A stretch of 61,585 nt of DNA, taken from contig LLEY01000263.1 in assembly GCA_001414485.1 (NCBI GenBank), positions 1 to 61,585 on the forward strand, written 5' to 3'. Position numbers and translations under genes: made by a program. This document shows positions 45,630 to 58,324 of this stretch, piece by piece (within the stretch, counting starts at the first letter, position 1; each line of letters opens with the position of its first letter). A model generated the notes under the pieces. That model made no database searches. It worked only from the letters and a program-made list of their open reading frames with translations, and was not told the DNA's origin. This DNA comes from Calycina herbarum (lineage: Eukaryota; Ascomycota; Leotiomycetes; Helotiales; Pezizellaceae).

Positions 45630-47640
45630 ATGCAGCATGATGTAACTCTGGAAATGTCGCTCAAAGACTTGCAACTCGAGCAGATCAACTTGACAAGTGG
45701 TCCTGACAAGATCAAACTCCGAGTCGACACGATGTTGCAGCTGGGCGTACCCAAAGAGATTGCACAATCGACCAGCGAGGAAATTCTCCTTTCCTTGACC
45801 TCAGGTAAGTTGTGGGCGACTCGAGGCGCATCTTGTTCTCTTGATTTTTACATCGACCCGGAAGACCCAGAGCTGGACGCTGGAATTGGGAACCAGATCG
45901 TGGAGAGTCTCGGACATCGAATACGAGACGCGCACGTAAGTCTGCTCTTTGCCGAATTCGTGTCCTCCTCTGATAATTTTTAGCTCTGGTCCCAGCTGTT
46001 CTTGTCGACCTCCCTCGATACCCCTCAACGCGATGATTCAACCAAATTTTCCTTCTCCGTACGCCTCGGGCACAGAAAACCTCCACTCAGCTCAGTGTTG
46101 CCTCCAGAGGACTGGCTTGCGGGAAATATCGATGTGCAACCACCCGACGGTGTCAGACGTGCTACGGTCGAAGGGGTGCAGATACGATTGAAAGTTCAAC
46201 CGATTTCCATCAAACCGAGACGTCCCCCTAAGAAACGCAAGCCGGCCGATACAGTAGGAGACTCCATGATACTGGACTCGTCACTAGAAACCTTTAAAGG
46301 TATTGTGACGAGTCTATCTGAAACCCTTCCACTGGCTGTTACCAAAGGCTTTGGTCTTTGCGGGTCAGAAGACCCCCAACTCGATTCCCTTCTACTCGAT
46401 GAGCCTCTTCTGTGGAACCACCAGCGCCTCGGTTTCAGGGATGATTTTGGCGCATCAGAGGACATGTTGCCCGTACCTACCGAGGTCCTATTCAGCCCTC
46501 CTACAGAGGACGATATGCTTTTATCAGAATCAGCCGATAGTGTACCCCCATTACTTTCCCAGATTTCCACCCTCTCCACGCTTTCATTTCAGTCATCAGT
46601 ATCTCTCAAGCGTTCCGAGCCGCCAAATTCCCCTGTGATAACTGCTAGGCCAGTTCACAGGTTGGTTGAGGTAGCGGTGCATACTCTACTAGAGGGCCAT
46701 CACTTTCGACGCCCAAAAGGTTTTCAGACTATTGTAACCGAGCCAGCAACTCCCACATCTTCTCTTTCCAAACTGTGCCCTGCAATTTTCAATCTTGGTT
46801 TCAAAGAGGTATTAGATTTGACTCGTTAAACTCAAGCTTGTCTTCGTGCTTATATTATCACAGGGAATGGCGAGTAACAACCAATTTCTGACTACCATCA
46901 CCAGAACGATATCTTTTTCTTGGCCACGATACGTTCAATCGCCTAGTCTACGAAGGAAACTTGCGCAATTGGGAAATCGAGGAGAGGATAATGATCATTC
47001 TTCCGATCGGAAAGATGTTGATACGACTTTGTTATCGGGAGTTGTTAGTGGCAGGCTTTGGGCAATGATGCAGAAAAAATTACACATCTCCTCACGGAAA
47101 CTGGCATGGGACCTGTCGATCGACAAGGAAGACATGGTGCATGAGGATAGTCTCGATAATTCTCCAGCTGATCCAGACATTCTAGGGGAGGGATATGAGA
47201 AACTGCACAACTTTGAAGATCTACTTGCGGATGATTTTGAGGAGAAGGATTTTGAGGAAGCTTTTCTGGAGTTTGAGGATCTCTTCGCTGACGATGGCAC
47301 TAGCGATGATGGACTTCTCGACTGCCTTGCCGAAACGGAGAGAGAACGCATCCAGATTGAGAATAATACCGACGACATGCTTTTTGGTTATGCAGGAAAT
47401 TACAACCGAGAGGAGTTCCCTGATGATGGGCAAGGCGATGATTCAATGATGCTGCTGGAAGATACAGAAGAGGGTACTAATGACAAATGTATGCTATTTT
47501 AATTAACTTCTGTTATCCAATTTCTTTCATTTTGAACCCGTTTCGTTGCAGTCAGGCCCTTGATCTCCAGTTATCGATTTGCATCGGACGCAGCTATTGG
47601 TGTTCATACGATGGATTATGTTCATACGGAGGTGAGTTGA
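45630..47640 (+). CDS. Unknown protein with basic patch and acidic C-terminal part
   Basis: Exons 45630-45935, 45984-46808, 46864-47488 and 47552-47640 close in phase to 614 residues. I recognise no domain. The N-terminus has SLKDLQLEQINLTSGPDKIKL and a block GKLWATRGASCSLDFYIDPEDPELD. A nuclear-signal-like KPRRPPKKRKPAD lies near 180. The centre is Ser/Leu-rich (LSQISTLSTLSFQSSVSLK). A second GRLWAM block occurs in the third exon, followed by a strongly acidic stretch (FEDLLADDFEEKDFEEAFLE). Basic plus acidic segments suggest a chromatin or transcription role, but this is guesswork. The last exon is the least certain, because GAG|GTGAGT just before the stop is also a perfect donor and the gene could extend further. 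Confidence 0.6.
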
Positions 47641-47932
47641 GTTTCTTTGTTCATGACCATATTTCGAATCCGAAGGTGTCATAAAAACGGAACCGAAAGG
47701 GAGGTTCTTTGGAGAGTTTTCTTTCATGACAATCAGACACCCTATTAACAAAGCGCAGCCACGACCCGATCCTTTTTTTTTCGACACCCATGAAAAGTAG
47801 GTACCTTGACGTCGACCCAAAAAACCAAAAACCCCATTCGATGCGACAGCAACCCGCCGACACTCATTTTAATCGCATGAATTTCCATCTTCCAAAACAC
47901 CATCAATTTCCCAGTTACGACGGGCACCAACA

Positions 47933-50285
47933 ATGACCCTCCCCTTCAACGATTCAGTCGACATTCAAAAATTCTTCGACTCGGAAAAGGAATGGAAAAA
48001 CCGTCTAGGCTACAGCTGGACCGGCACGAAGTTCCTCGGGAAAGGAGCCGCGGGCGTAACAGCTCTCTGGGAATATCGCGGCTTGGAAGAGTACAAACCC
48101 CCTTTAACCCAAGTCGTGGTTAAGATGTCTCAGGAGGTCTACGATGGTCTGCAGGATCCGAATGTTAAGCCCAAGGATAAGTATTTTGAGGGGGAGATTT
48201 TGGAGAGGTTAAGTGGGGCGAGGAATGGACATATTGTTAGGATATTTGGGGGCAATCGGTTGGGGGATCGGTTTGGGGAGTTGGGGGATACGATTAAGAT
48301 TTTGCTTGAGTTTTGTCCGGGGGGAAATCTGGATCGTTTTTTGCCGCAGAGTATGCCGGAGCAGGCGGAAGTTGGGGAGACAGGGTTGGAAGAGGTGGGT
48401 GTTCTCGGCGCCTTTTTTTACTTTCTTTCTTTCTTACCCGGGGGTAGGAGGGGGTGTGGGGGGGGGGGGGGCTCTCAAATGGCTCCTTGGACGTGCTTCG
48501 AAATTGCAATGCTGACTCCAAAATCTTCCACAGGCCGATCTTTGGACGATCTTTTATTGTCTTGCTACGGGTGTTACTGTTATCGCCCAGGTGATGGAGG
48601 AGACTACTGGGTACGGTATAGGGAGTATTGGAGTTAGACGGAGGGAGCTTATGCATTGCGATTTGAAGCCTGATAATAGTAGGTCTATACCTTATTACCT
48701 TATTCTCCCATTTCCCCCTTCCCATTGCATGAGATGTATTTGGTGATGCTAAATTTCGGGGATGGCGCAGTATTCTTTGGGTATAAAGATAAGGATCATT
48801 CGAGGCTCCCTATTGCCAAGGTTTGTCATTTTGTTTTGAGGCGTATTTTTTTTTTTGGATTGCTTGCTGATGTGTTTGGGTTTTCAGTTGGCGGACTTTG
48901 GGGACGCGGTGCTTGTTAGGGACATGAAGAGGCAAGATGATGAGTATGGGGGGATAACGTGGAATCGAGGGATGGATTGGTACAGAGCACCGGTATATTT
49001 CCACTTTCGTCTGTTCTCGGATTTTTGCGTAACCTGTGATTTCAGCAGACAAATCGGTTCCTTGGGTTGGGCTTAGTGGACTAAGTGCTTCTCCGAGTGA
49101 GGAAAAGATCACCTCTTGGGCTCTCTGAACTTGCTTCGTAAATTCTTTGTAACCGAATTTCTGATGCCTCCCCCCCCACTAAAGCCCCTTCTCGATTCCA
49201 AAACATTTCTTTTTGGTCTACACGACTAACACCCCACCCAGGAAGAAATGTACGAATGGAAATGGTCTCCCTGGGACCGAACCAAATACCCTCTGCTCCA
49301 CCCCCGAAAAGGAAACTGCACAAACATCTGGCAGATAGGAGCGATAATGAATTGTATCATCACTCGAAGACGTCTCAATTTCAACCCTGGGCGTAATTTC
49401 GAGAAATACTATCCCAGTCCCCGAGGAACCTCTTCAAGACCGAAATGCGCCGAGGTCCTGAAACGAGAATTCAACCACAGTCAATATTTAGAACCCAACT
49501 TTGAACAGAGAGACTGCGCAAAAGAAGGAGGAAAAAAGGAGAAGGAGAAAGGCGGCGGATTCTTCAGTTTCGGGGGGAAAAAGCGGAAAAGAGAGGAGAA
49601 AGAAGGAGAAGACTTGGTCATAATCGCCGGGAAAACATACTCGAACACCTTGATTGATCTGATACAAGAATGTTTATTACGCGAGAGTCTGAGTAGACCT
49701 AGCCATTCGGAACTCTTGAAACGGACGAAACTGGGATTTGAGGGGGCCAAACGACTTTGTGAAGAGGTCAAGATCAAGTTACCACCTCTCCCGTTTGCAC
49801 TCGGGCAAATCCCCATCAAGGAACCTTATAGTGAGGAAGCACCACCGGGATTCGATGTCAGTGATACCGTACCTGGTAGGAGACCACGAGCGAAAGCTGC
49901 GTATGAGGAAACCGTGGCTGTGGCGAGTAAGGCGTCGAGTGGTTTTAGGAAGGTTGTTAGTGTTGTTTCAACTATCACTTCGATGACTATGTTGTTGAGG
50001 GGGGAGGGAACCAGTGTAGTGAGTGGTAGTGGGACAAGTAAAACTCCGGCTCCGAGTAGGAGTGGTAGTAGCGGTAGACTATCAAGTTTGCAGGAAAGTG
50101 ACAGTGAGAATGACGATTTTTCGATTCCAAAGGACAGCGTTACTATGCCGCCTAGTCCGCCACCCAATGAGTTGGGAGGGAATTGGGAGACTTTGCCCCC
50201 GAGGGGGTTTAAGGGCGTACCTTCTGTTACTGGTTCTGATGTTTTGGGGGTTGTGAGGCCACGACTGAAGGTGCTGAAAAGATAG
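47933..50285 (+). CDS. Divergent Ser/Thr protein kinase
   Basis: Five exons, 47933-48394, 48534-48678, 48771-48820, 48888-48992 and 49242-50285, give 601 residues. The glycine loop is LGKGAAGVTALWEY near 34 and the ATP-site Lys is in VVVKM. The catalytic loop MHCDLKPDN ends exon 2, the metal loop LADFGDAV opens exon 4, and APE appears as YRAPEEM across the fourth intron. The C-lobe ends with LIQECLLRESLSRPSHSELL. The activation segment is short, and a Lys/Glu/Gly insert (EGGKKEKEKGGGFFSFGGKKRKREEKEGED) interrupts the C-lobe. The tail of about 160 residues is Ser/Pro-rich and probably disordered. All three core catalytic residues are present, so an active kinase is likely; substrates are unknown. 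The 14-base G run at 48458 lies inside intron 1. Confidence 0.85.
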
Positions 50286-50849
50286 GGTGTTGGGGGAGAC
50301 ATTATGTTGGGATTGTACTTTGTGTGTCATGTACATGTACTTGTATTTAGATATTTTCGTTTGGGATATCAGGAGTTCAGTCTACAAGATATGACTTTGC
50401 ATAAATCATCATCTCAATAGGAGGACGAAATGAAAATGTTCCTTAGTGAAAGATTGCGAGTTTGTGATGAACAGGAGGACCTAGTATACTTTAATCACTA
50501 ATTGCAAAATAAACCAATCATGTGACGACTTTATAATTAGAAGTAAATTTATTTCGTTGTAATAATTCATTACGATGGAATAAGAGACTATCCCAAGATA
50601 ATGAGAATATTAGACTTTGAAGCAACGAGAAGGAGTTATATCTCGCTTTCCGAATCTCTACATCCTCTCCCTCCCTCAAACAGAATAGAATCTTCTGGGT
50701 AGAACGACGTGAGCAGTAAAATCTTCATCTCCGTAAGTAAATCACTTGAGAATGGATTCTTAGTCCTTCGGAATTATCTTACCTTTAGTTCTTTGTCCAG
50801 GTTATGAGTTCCACGGTAATTGAATTCGCAAGCAGCCGGTAACCAGGCC
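50286..50849. other. Intergenic between convergent genes
   Basis: The 3' flanks of the kinase (+) and the NLR-like gene (-). The sequence is AT-rich near 50500-50640. No gene is recognised. Confidence 0.55.
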
Positions 50850-53800
50850 CTACAGTTTCAATCCCCCTCTTATGACAGCAACCTCGCCATTTTTAGGGCA
50901 CAAAAGGGTGCCATGTTCGTTTAGGGCGATAATCCCTAATGCGAGTGGATTAATCCAGTCTTTCGGAAGGAAGAAATGCCGTTTATGTTTAGTATGGGTA
51001 CGCTCTAATTCCCATGTGCAAAGCCAGAACTGTCTATCAAGGAAAACTACTTGATCCCTGAAGGATCCAATCAAGCATTCGATATGATGTTCAAGCCCCA
51101 GGATTGTTTGGCGTGGTGATGCTGAATTCGCCATGCTAGAACCAACATGTGAAAGATCTATGACATCAAAATGTCGCTTCGTAACCCGATGATGTTCATG
51201 CTCAGGATTCATCAAGGACTCCAAGACTATCCAGCGATTCCGCAGTTGAATGCTTCTAGGTATCTCAATTGATGGATTACCAAATGAGAATCTAGACATT
51301 GAAGATTGCACAGACAGTTCAACAGGTGACAAGGATGACCATTCGTGCGCTTGCTCTCCTGCAGAACTCACACTAAGCAACAATGTTGGGTCTTTGGGGT
51401 GTGGAAACCAAATTTCTCCTTCTTGCGACGTGCGCTTGATTTTGCATGTCATTTTCTTCGTCTTGAGGGAAATAAGAGAAGTTGTAGATATTGATCCCAT
51501 GAGTAGGTACTCTTCTTTGGGACTGAACAACAATTGCTGAACTGTGTCTTCAAGTCGTATGTCACACACCGCGAAAACAGCCCATTTTCGAGGTGCATCT
51601 ATCGAGGGGGGACTCAGTCGCTTCACGATTACACGGCCAGAGTCGTCAGCAGAAGCGAAATATTTCTCGGAAGCCGACCATCCAAGCTTAATAATGGAAG
51701 CACCTGAAGAGTGTGATGTAAGTTTCCTGATCTTCGTGCCGTCATCCATACTGTACATGATAACCACACCGTCTTCGGTTCCGCAACAATAGAATTTGTC
51801 CGAAGAATCATAAACAAGAGAAGTTATGAGAGCGTTTCCTGCCTCTTCACTCGCAACAGTTGGATGTGTCATCATAGTCGATGTTATCAGGGCGAAAAAG
51901 TGCCTCAGGCTCCCACACGTTGCAGAAAGAACCCCTAATGTCATAGAATCGTGTTCCGTCTGAGGAAAAGGCTAAGTCTGTCACAAGCTCCTCGCATTTA
52001 AGTTGGTAAGTGAGCCGGTACTCAGGTATCATCCAGATACTCAGCATGCCGTTGTTGTCACTTGTCAGAAGTAGATTTCCATCTTCGCTGAGTACCATAA
52101 CCCTGGCACCTAAATGGTTATACTGCGTCTGCTCGTCATCTGCAACATTCCAATCCACCAAAGTAGCATCCCTCGTAGAGAATGAGAAGATGATCCGTTA
52201 CTGGGTGCCATAAAACCTGTTCAGGGTTGTTAGAGGCATCATCTTCTGGTGCAAATCTGTCTTCGGCACAGACACATCTTTTTGGCGGTATATAAGAAGT
52301 GGAAAAGGGCTGGATAAACCACACTAAGACTGGCTTTCCGCGGAAGACAAGAGCAAGTTGAGACATATCGGGACTGAACGATGCCGCTCGAGCACAATTA
52401 TGAAGTTTGGAGCCTTTTTCATCAGCTTTGAAGGACCACTTCTCTTGCATGGTGGATAGGTCAACGCATTGAACAGTGGAATTATCATATGCAAGAAGCA
52501 GTTCCGCATCATTGAATCCAAATTCGATCGCCAGTGTTCCACTGTGCGCTTTCTTGGGCAGGCGGTTCATCTCTTCTCCAGTCGTAATATCCCAGACCCG
52601 TGTGGTTTTGAAACCTGCTGTGGCCACCAGATTCGATGTTCTGCTACACTTCATATGGCTCACCCATTCACCGTGAACAATTCGTCTTGCCTCATCACAA
52701 GTTTCTGCATTCCAAACCACCAGAGTTCCATCGCTCCCAAGTAGTGTAATGAAGAAAGTATCTTTGCTGACAATTTGGGAAGCGACACGATCATCCCCAA
52801 TAGTAAGTCTGGCAAGGCAGTCATCCCAGGTGAGCGAGGAGATACCAGTGACAGTGAAGGCTGAGTAACCGATATGACCAAGTGACCTGCTAATGATTGA
52901 CTCTTTTGGACAGAATGGCACGACATGCTTATACACAGAGGCTGGGTTTTCGACAATGTTATTACTGAACCGACCAACCAAACGAATGATGTCTGTCGCC
53001 CACTGGCGGATCTCTGTATCGCGCGTGGATACGAGTGATAGTGGTGGCATCTTTGATATCTTGTGCAATCTCTTTTTAGCGTAGGCCTTAAGATGCTGAG
53101 CAGCCTGAGTCAAAATTCTGAGATTTCGTGAAGTAGCCACACCGTTGACCCAGAGAAGAAATGAACCCTCTAGAAACTCCAGAACCTTGGTTGGTAAATC
53201 GTCGGCCGAACGAGAAGCATGGCTAACATGATACGTCCAGAAAGTCAAAGAGTAATAAAGAAAGGGGTGTCCAGTAAATACGGAAGCCCCACTCGTCGAG
53301 GGCTGTAGTTGCTGCCTCACTTGGATGTTCGAAAAGACTCGCCGACACCTTGAAGTATCCGAAAGAAACTCCATGCAGACCATCGCAATATTAGTATGAC
53401 CGGTTTTACCGTTGATTTTTATTTGAAGGTCGGATGTTTTGTTGAGTAGAAATTCACGGGCTGTTTCGTGAATCAGAGAGACTTTACCCCTATCGACGAC
53501 GACGAAATGGCCACATATCTCTTCGATTGTCGACTTTATATTCACAAAATGCGCAAAGTCAGAAGCCAAGCCCACTTGCAATTCTTCAAGGTCCGAAGGG
53601 TGAAAAGAACACACGTTCCATGTCAAGATTTGAATTGCCAGCTCTTGGGGCTTGGGAGGTTGATTTGCTATGATGTCGATCATTCTCCGATATAATGGCT
53701 GCATCCCCGGGGGCATTTCCGTCAACGCGGCCTTGATATCTGACTCGGTATGCCAATTGTGTTTTAATTTGTCCAAAACAAGTTTGACCCACAGAAACGA

Positions 53801-56142
53801 GCCCAATGATTTTCGAAATATTTCCTGTATAATATCCTCTTGGGCCTGGGCGCTGGGTAGAATCTTCTGTACAATACCCCTGACGTACCCCCGGATATCA
53901 TCTTGCGTATCCGCAGGAGATATCTCTTCTCGGACTACGGTTGGTAGATATTGATCAATCTCCTGCTCAATTGTCTTCGTTGGCCGACTGACAAGTAATA
54001 AGTTAATTCGGGAGGCTGACCTCACTTTAGAAAAGAGCCGAATAAGCTCAGTCGGTGTTTCTGCCTCGTCGACGCCATCGATGATCCAGAATATTGGCCC
54101 CCGGGATGGCAATCGAAAGAGAATGCCATCGAATACTTTTTCCCAGATGATGTTATACTTTTGTTGGCCGAAGGTCATTCCAGTTTTGTGGTACAAATCC
54201 AATAATCTCTTACAAAAAGCGCTGTCGGATAATGCCGTTTGTAATGCTATACTTCGTAGAAGGTAGGATATGGTTCTTTTCATCTGATGACCGGCAATAA
54301 AAAAGTGGAAGCGACAGTGATCAACGAATGGGCCTTTTTTAAGAATAGAAAGAAGAAAGCTCGCCAGTGTTGATTTGCCAGAACCCCGGTTTCCTGTCAA
54401 CCACAACAATCCTGGTGTATGTGAATGATTACCCACCCAGTCACGGACACTATGACGCTGCAAAAGCCAATGGCAGGAACCATGGGACTTCCTCTCCGTG
54501 AGATAGTTGAACTCGTCATCAACTGTGCCTGAGATACCGAGTATTGTAGCAAGATATTCTCTATTTTCAATCTCGCTGAGCGGTGAGTCAATAGCATCGA
54601 CATTGGGGCTTTCTGTTGCAATGGAGAGGCGAACAACTGCCAGGGAATGATCGTCAATATATATACCTTACAGTGTTTTAATGTGAAAAGCTTACCTTCG
54701 CCTGATGGTGGAGAAGTCTTCTTCATCAGCCATCGCAAAATGTTCCGGACATCAATATAGTTGGTGTCCAAAGTATTCTTGAACTTCGACATGCCGTGAT
54801 GATCCGCGACGAGGGAGCTAGAAGTCTCGCTTGGGTATCTCAGAAGAGCAGAATCTTTCTCGACAATCTAGTACAATTAGTTACTTCACTGACAAAAACA
54901 CAATTTTGAGAGGGAACACGCACAACACGCTTGACACTTGGATCCAACATCGTCCTTAAAGTCTCGTGGAATGAGATAAGAGCTAAGTCTGCACATACGT
55001 TTCGGAATTGTTCACTGATATCTTGTAGGGAATTCGAGTTTCGTTCCAGCTCTGCGACGTATGCCTTCGAATTTATTCCGGGAACCGCTTTGAGGATATT
55101 GTTGAGCGTCTGTGCATAAGCAGACCCTTTGTGCGGCGTTGCTAGAAAAACCACCGAGTATATTTGGGCGACCATATCGGTATATTGTTGGTCGGACCGT
55201 CCAATTATGTAGGCCTGATCATGTAAGTTAGGCGTTAGTTGAAAGTTGGGGTGTTGGGAACTAATGGACCTTTTTGACAACCAAGCCACCCATCGAATGC
55301 ACAACAAATAGAATCGGAAACTGGAAATCAATTGTCAGTCAACGCCAATTGAATATGAAGTAATCGCAAACCTTTCCAATAGGAGAGTTGTCCATCTGAC
55401 CCTCACTTGAAAATGTCCTCATACGGAAAAGAAGATCCTTAGCAAAGTCCAAGATGTTCAAGGTGGTTTGAACATTCGTAAAGGCCGAAAAATAGCCAAA
55501 GGTAAAGATCCGGGATTTTCGCAGCTCCTGATCATCACCAAGCCAGATAGGCCAAAAATTGTCTGTGTTATGCTCAAATGACCATGTCCCGAAGGACGTC
55601 CCCCCAAGGCCGTGAACGAATATGATATCCAGAATAGGGTCATCGGGACAATGGATCAAGGTCAACCCCAAAGGATCCATGGCTGATTGGAGATTAATAC
55701 CAGAAGCTATTTTCAATGGGGATTTAGACACGGGGTATTCGGAACCAGAAAGGGAGGGATATCTGTGGGCCGTCGAGACTTCTTGAAACGCTCCGGCCGA
55801 AAGTGTTGGCTCTGAAGCACGCTTTTGGCTCGATAAAGATGGTCTGCCATTGCTAGACATCATATCATCCCGCTCAGTTTCGCTCTCGTTCTCGTACTCC
55901 TGGTCCTCATCACCACGTTTCCAAGGCAGTTTATGCTTACGAAACTAAATCAATTAATCACTACCCTCTTCTCCATACCGAAATTCAACATCTATCCACA
56001 GAAGGCCACTCACCATGCTGAAGTCTTTGCGTCGCTTTCGTAGCGGACTGGGTGGTCTTTTCGTTGGGTCATAGGGTGCGCATTGCCGACGACCTTTCAC
56101 AGAGTAAAATTGAGCCTCACTGATCGACTTCAGCGGGTGCAT
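50850..56142 (-). pseudogene. NLR-like gene: alpha/beta hydrolase - NACHT - WD40, two frameshifts
   Basis: Exons 56142-56014, 55944-55372, 55320-55270, 55214-54924, 54867-54696 and 54612-50850 join cleanly. A hydrolase-like domain shows DIIFVHGLGGTSFGTWSFE, the nucleophile elbow VVHSMGGLVVKKA and FLATPHKGSAYA. The NTPase has Walker A GNRGSGKST near residue 480 and Walker B IFWIIDGVDE near 585. A helical linker leads to about ten WD40-like repeats (WNAETCDEARR, VWDITTGEEMNR, SIWMIPEYRL, and others). Such fungal NLR-like proteins act in self/non-self recognition and cell death. The WD40 part is broken twice, near 52165-52172 and 51856-51863; each break is the size of one extra base. Read across the breaks the product would be about 1,658 residues; as it stands it stops in the WD40 region. 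Decay or sequence error are both possible. Confidence 0.82.
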
Positions 56143-56625
56143 CCGTCAAACTAACCCATCTCAGTAAACCGTGAGAATATTTGTCATAGTAACCACCAAA
56201 AGATAAGGCATCAACCTGAGAATCTCCCCAGTCCTGCATTTTGGGTCACACATAATTCAGTGGTGAAACGGGAATAATTGCTTCGGGAGCTTTGTGGTAT
56301 CAAGGCGATTTTGTGTAACCCGAGTTGGGGAAGAGTACGTTGAGCCGCTGATATTGGGGCGGCTGCAGCTGAAAGTGAAAGCAACTCGCCTGATTGAGAA
56401 ATCAGCTCCATAATTTCAAAAGCTGTTGACCAGTGAATATGACCTTGGGGCCGGCAATCGGACGTCCAGTTGCATATACGTTCTGCTTGGGCAGCCACTT
56501 TGTACTTGGTTTCTTCCCACTTCAATAGGCCGTAGCCTCGTTCTTTTCTGCCACCTTCCCTTTACACCGCTTGTCGTTGGCCTTGGACATTATCGATATT
56601 TTGAAGGAGAGATTCCTCAGTGAAC
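56143..56625. promoter_or_regulatory. Divergent spacer, NLR-like (-) / hexokinase-like (+)
   Basis: A 483-bp spacer between head-to-head start codons. A minus-strand frame inside it has no motif. Confidence 0.5.
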
Positions 56626-58185
56626 ATGGCTACATTGAAGTATGCACAGAGCCTCGCGGCCCAGTTGGGGTACGGGGATGAAGATGTGTCTCAGTGCCTA
56701 GAAGCACTCATGAGCGACCTGAGTTAGTCTTCAACTTTATCGAGCTGTTTTGAAGTGATTTTGAACAGAGAACTAATGTCAAGTGAACAGCACAGGGTAT
56801 CGAACAAGTCACTGGTACAGTCTGCCAGTTCCCGACTTATGTTACTCGCATAGCGAAAGGTACTGAGAAGGTACATTGACTTCATAATGAACCCGAACTA
56901 TACTAACGAGCTGAAGGGATTTGCACTTGCTATTGACCTTGGGGGCACAAATCTCAGAGTCTGCTCGGTTGAGCTGCATGGTGATACAACCTGCTCATCG
57001 AAGCAATTGAAAGTAGTAATACCACGCGAAGTTATGGTTGCTTCACACGCTTCGGCATTGTTCTCTTTCATCGCCCTTCAGGTCAAAAATTTGCTCTTGA
57101 CATATCACAGCGAGAAATTCGCCCAAGCTCTGGAGAACCCTGGGAAAGAGCCATTTATTTTAGGGTTCACTTTTTCCTTTCCGGTCCTTCAAACGGGAAT
57201 TAATTCAGGAACACTACTGCGATGGACCAAAGGGTTTGATATTCAAGACGCAGTCGGTAAAGACATCTGTCATCTCTTGCAGCTTGAAATTAATCTCCTT
57301 GGTCTGCCCGTTAAGGTCGCAGCACTGATAAACGATGGAGTGGGAACAATAATGTCGCGGGCATATTCACTGTCTCCTGATTCGACACGAATTACAATCG
57401 GAATAATCTTTGGTACAGGGACCAATGGAGTTTACTTGGAGAAAATTTCCAATATCAAGAAAAACTTGGAAGGGGACTACGACAAAATATCAGGCGAAAT
57501 GTTCATCAGCACCGACTGGGGCTCATTCAATAACCTAGAAGTCCTTCCTGTTACGCCCTTTGATCTGGAACTCGACAAATTCAGCGTGAATCCGGGGCTT
57601 CAGATATTCGAAAAGCGAGTCTCGGGGATGTTGTTCTTAGGCGAGCTCCTCAGGCTCACCCTTGTACATCTTGAGAACTGTATATCGCACCAGCTGTTCT
57701 CAAATTGCAAAGTCGACACAGGTAATACAAACGTTTCCTTTTTGCAGACGAGGTGGACCATCGACTCTTCTATCCTCTCTATCGCCGAGGCAGACGACAC
57801 GCTCGACCTCCACGCTCTCAAAGCAGCCATCGGTGTAACTTTCAACGTCGATCCCTCTTCCGTCAGCCTAGAAGAGGCACAGGCCGTGAAGTCCCTTTCG
57901 CATGCTATTGGAAGGCGCGCAGCACGGCTGGCTGGTATGGCTACTGCTGCTGTAGTGCTGAAGAGCGGTGGTATGGAAGGAGAGAATTGTAATCCCAAGG
58001 GGGTTGATATTGCTGTCGATGGAAGCGTGATTGAGCTCTACCCAGGCTTCGAACGCTATATGCGTGAAGTATTTCGTGTGGTAGATGGGATTGGAGAGAA
58101 TGGAGACAAAGGTATTCGGCTCGCGATGTCAAAGGATGGTTCTAGTGTCGGAGCAGCAATCACTTCTTTACTATGCTCACAATAG
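56626..58185 (+). CDS. Hexokinase-family sugar kinase (divergent)
   Basis: Exons 56626-56722, 56791-56870 and 56917-58185 give 481 residues, normal for fungal hexokinase/glucokinase. Splicing yields VCQFPTYVTRIAKGTEK|GFALAIDLGGTNLRVCS, where LGGTNLR is the first phosphate loop. FTFSFPVLQTGINSGTLLRWTKGF is the sugar-binding block, ALINDGVGTI carries the catalytic Asp, GIIFGTGTNGVYLEK is the second phosphate loop, and KDGSSVGAA the adenosine motif. In the usual INxEWG block the Glu is Asp (STDWGSFNN), a conservative but unusual change at a glucose-contacting position. It may act on glucose weakly, on another sugar, or as a regulator. The second intron (46 nt) has its branch ACTAAC only 10 nt before the acceptor. 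It converges with the aldo-keto reductase, 139 bp apart. Confidence 0.88.
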
Positions 58186-58324
58186 GTGTCCAGCAGTTCT
58201 ACGGAAACATCAGTCCCAATTTTACGACGCTTTGTATGGCCCAATTTCTACATAATCTCCAAACAAAGAAACAATATTATGACAACAAGATTCCAAAACA
58301 ATCGTATTTCCTTTGATGATCCAC

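Noticed and set aside
52136..54463. Treating the NACHT part and the two downstream WD40 frames as three separate genes
   Set aside because: The WD40 pattern continues directly across both frame changes with no promoter, start context or spacing between them.
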